Positions 5,930 to 6,082 of a stretch of 6,082 bases of DNA are shown here, piece by piece. This stretch comes from Candidatus Zixiibacteriota bacterium. GTDB taxonomy: Bacteria; Zixibacteria; MSB-5A5; SM1-73. Both the position numbers and the translations under genes were made by a program. The stretch's first letter is position 1. Every line of letters begins with the position of its first letter. The stretch lies in contig JAGMFA010000125.1 in assembly GCA_023127875.1 (NCBI GenBank), forward strand, positions 1-6,082. The letters are read 5' to 3'. Below the pieces are notes generated by a model that saw nothing but the letters and a program-made list of their open reading frames with translations, did not search any database and had not been told where the DNA came from.

Positions 5930-5934
5930 ACATC

Positions 5935-6082
5935 TTATATGAAATAAGGCTCATTCTTAAATAATGTGGAGTATTCTATGTGACCTACTCGTATGAGTGC
6001 ATACGCATTGATAATGTGAGGGAAATAAAGAAGCATCTTTGGAGGAATAGATCTTGTACTCGACTTTGACAGATAAGACCTA
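5935..6082. other. Downstream flank without a convincing gene
   Basis: A 29-codon frame opens at GTG 5980 and stops at TGA 6067-6069 (+ strand; product begins VTYSYECIRIDNVREIKKHL) but has no ribosome site. On the - strand, 40 codons from 6079 down to 5960 are open but contain no start codon. Neither resembles a family I know. I see no clear promoter, tRNA or mobile-element end here. Confidence 0.4.

Noticed and set aside
5901..5934. tRNA T-arm-like text on the - strand (GGGGGTTCGACCCC)
   Set aside because: The T-stem has mismatches and no acceptor, D-arm or anticodon arm can be found on either side; it is explained by the imperfect hairpin.
5980..6069. 29-codon + strand frame from GTG
   Set aside because: Too short, without a ribosome site or recognisable family; it also falls in a flank with no other coding sign.
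5960..6079. 40-codon open frame on the - strand
   Set aside because: It contains no ATG, GTG or TTG start; it could only be a remnant or chance.

Overview
The window holds one five-gene, same-strand cluster that I recognise as a complete Bat operon (named for Bacteroides aerotolerance), in the order batA, batB, batC, batD, batE, from position 69 to 5886. All five genes are intact. BatA and BatB are paralogous membrane proteins with von Willebrand factor A (vWA) domains and complete metal-binding (MIDAS) motifs. BatC is an exported or membrane-tethered TPR protein with a glutamine-rich tail. BatD is a large exported protein with three Ig-like repeats and a C-terminal membrane anchor. BatE is a TPR protein with two membrane helices and a C-terminal SH3-like domain. 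MoxR (AAA+ ATPase) and DUF58 genes, which usually precede such clusters, are not in the window and would be expected just upstream of position 1.

Bat operons are typical of Bacteroidota and spirochaetes and also occur in many poorly cultivated didermic phyla. The moderate base composition, plain codon use and weak or absent Shine-Dalgarno sites before some genes do not fix the phylum. The repeats in the gene junctions resemble the short palindromes and heptamer strings I associate with metagenome-assembled candidate-phylum bacteria. That placement is a guess.

Layout: 1-68 is the end of an unknown upstream region; 69-1061 batA; 23 bp gap; 1085-2128 batB; an 80 bp gap with a perfect 30 bp palindrome and an 8 bp triple repeat; about 2209-3027 batC; 1 bp gap; 3029-4942 batD; 86 bp gap with a long-loop inverted repeat; 5029-5886 batE; then 5887-6082 with a GC-rich hairpin and no convincing gene.

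Functionally, the proteins probably form an envelope assembly: two vWA proteins present MIDAS faces, TPR proteins BatC and BatE act as scaffolds, and BatD contributes a large extracytoplasmic Ig-like arm. A MoxR ATPase would be the expected cytoplasmic partner. The biochemical output of Bat systems is not settled.

The most notable feature is not the gene content but the repeats. At least four distinct short-repeat types sit at the batB/C, batC/D and batE starts. Three of them are translated into the N-terminal parts of BatC, BatD and BatE, around or next to their export signals. The batD start lies inside fifteen consecutive, in-register 7 bp units that are read as five 7-residue blocks.
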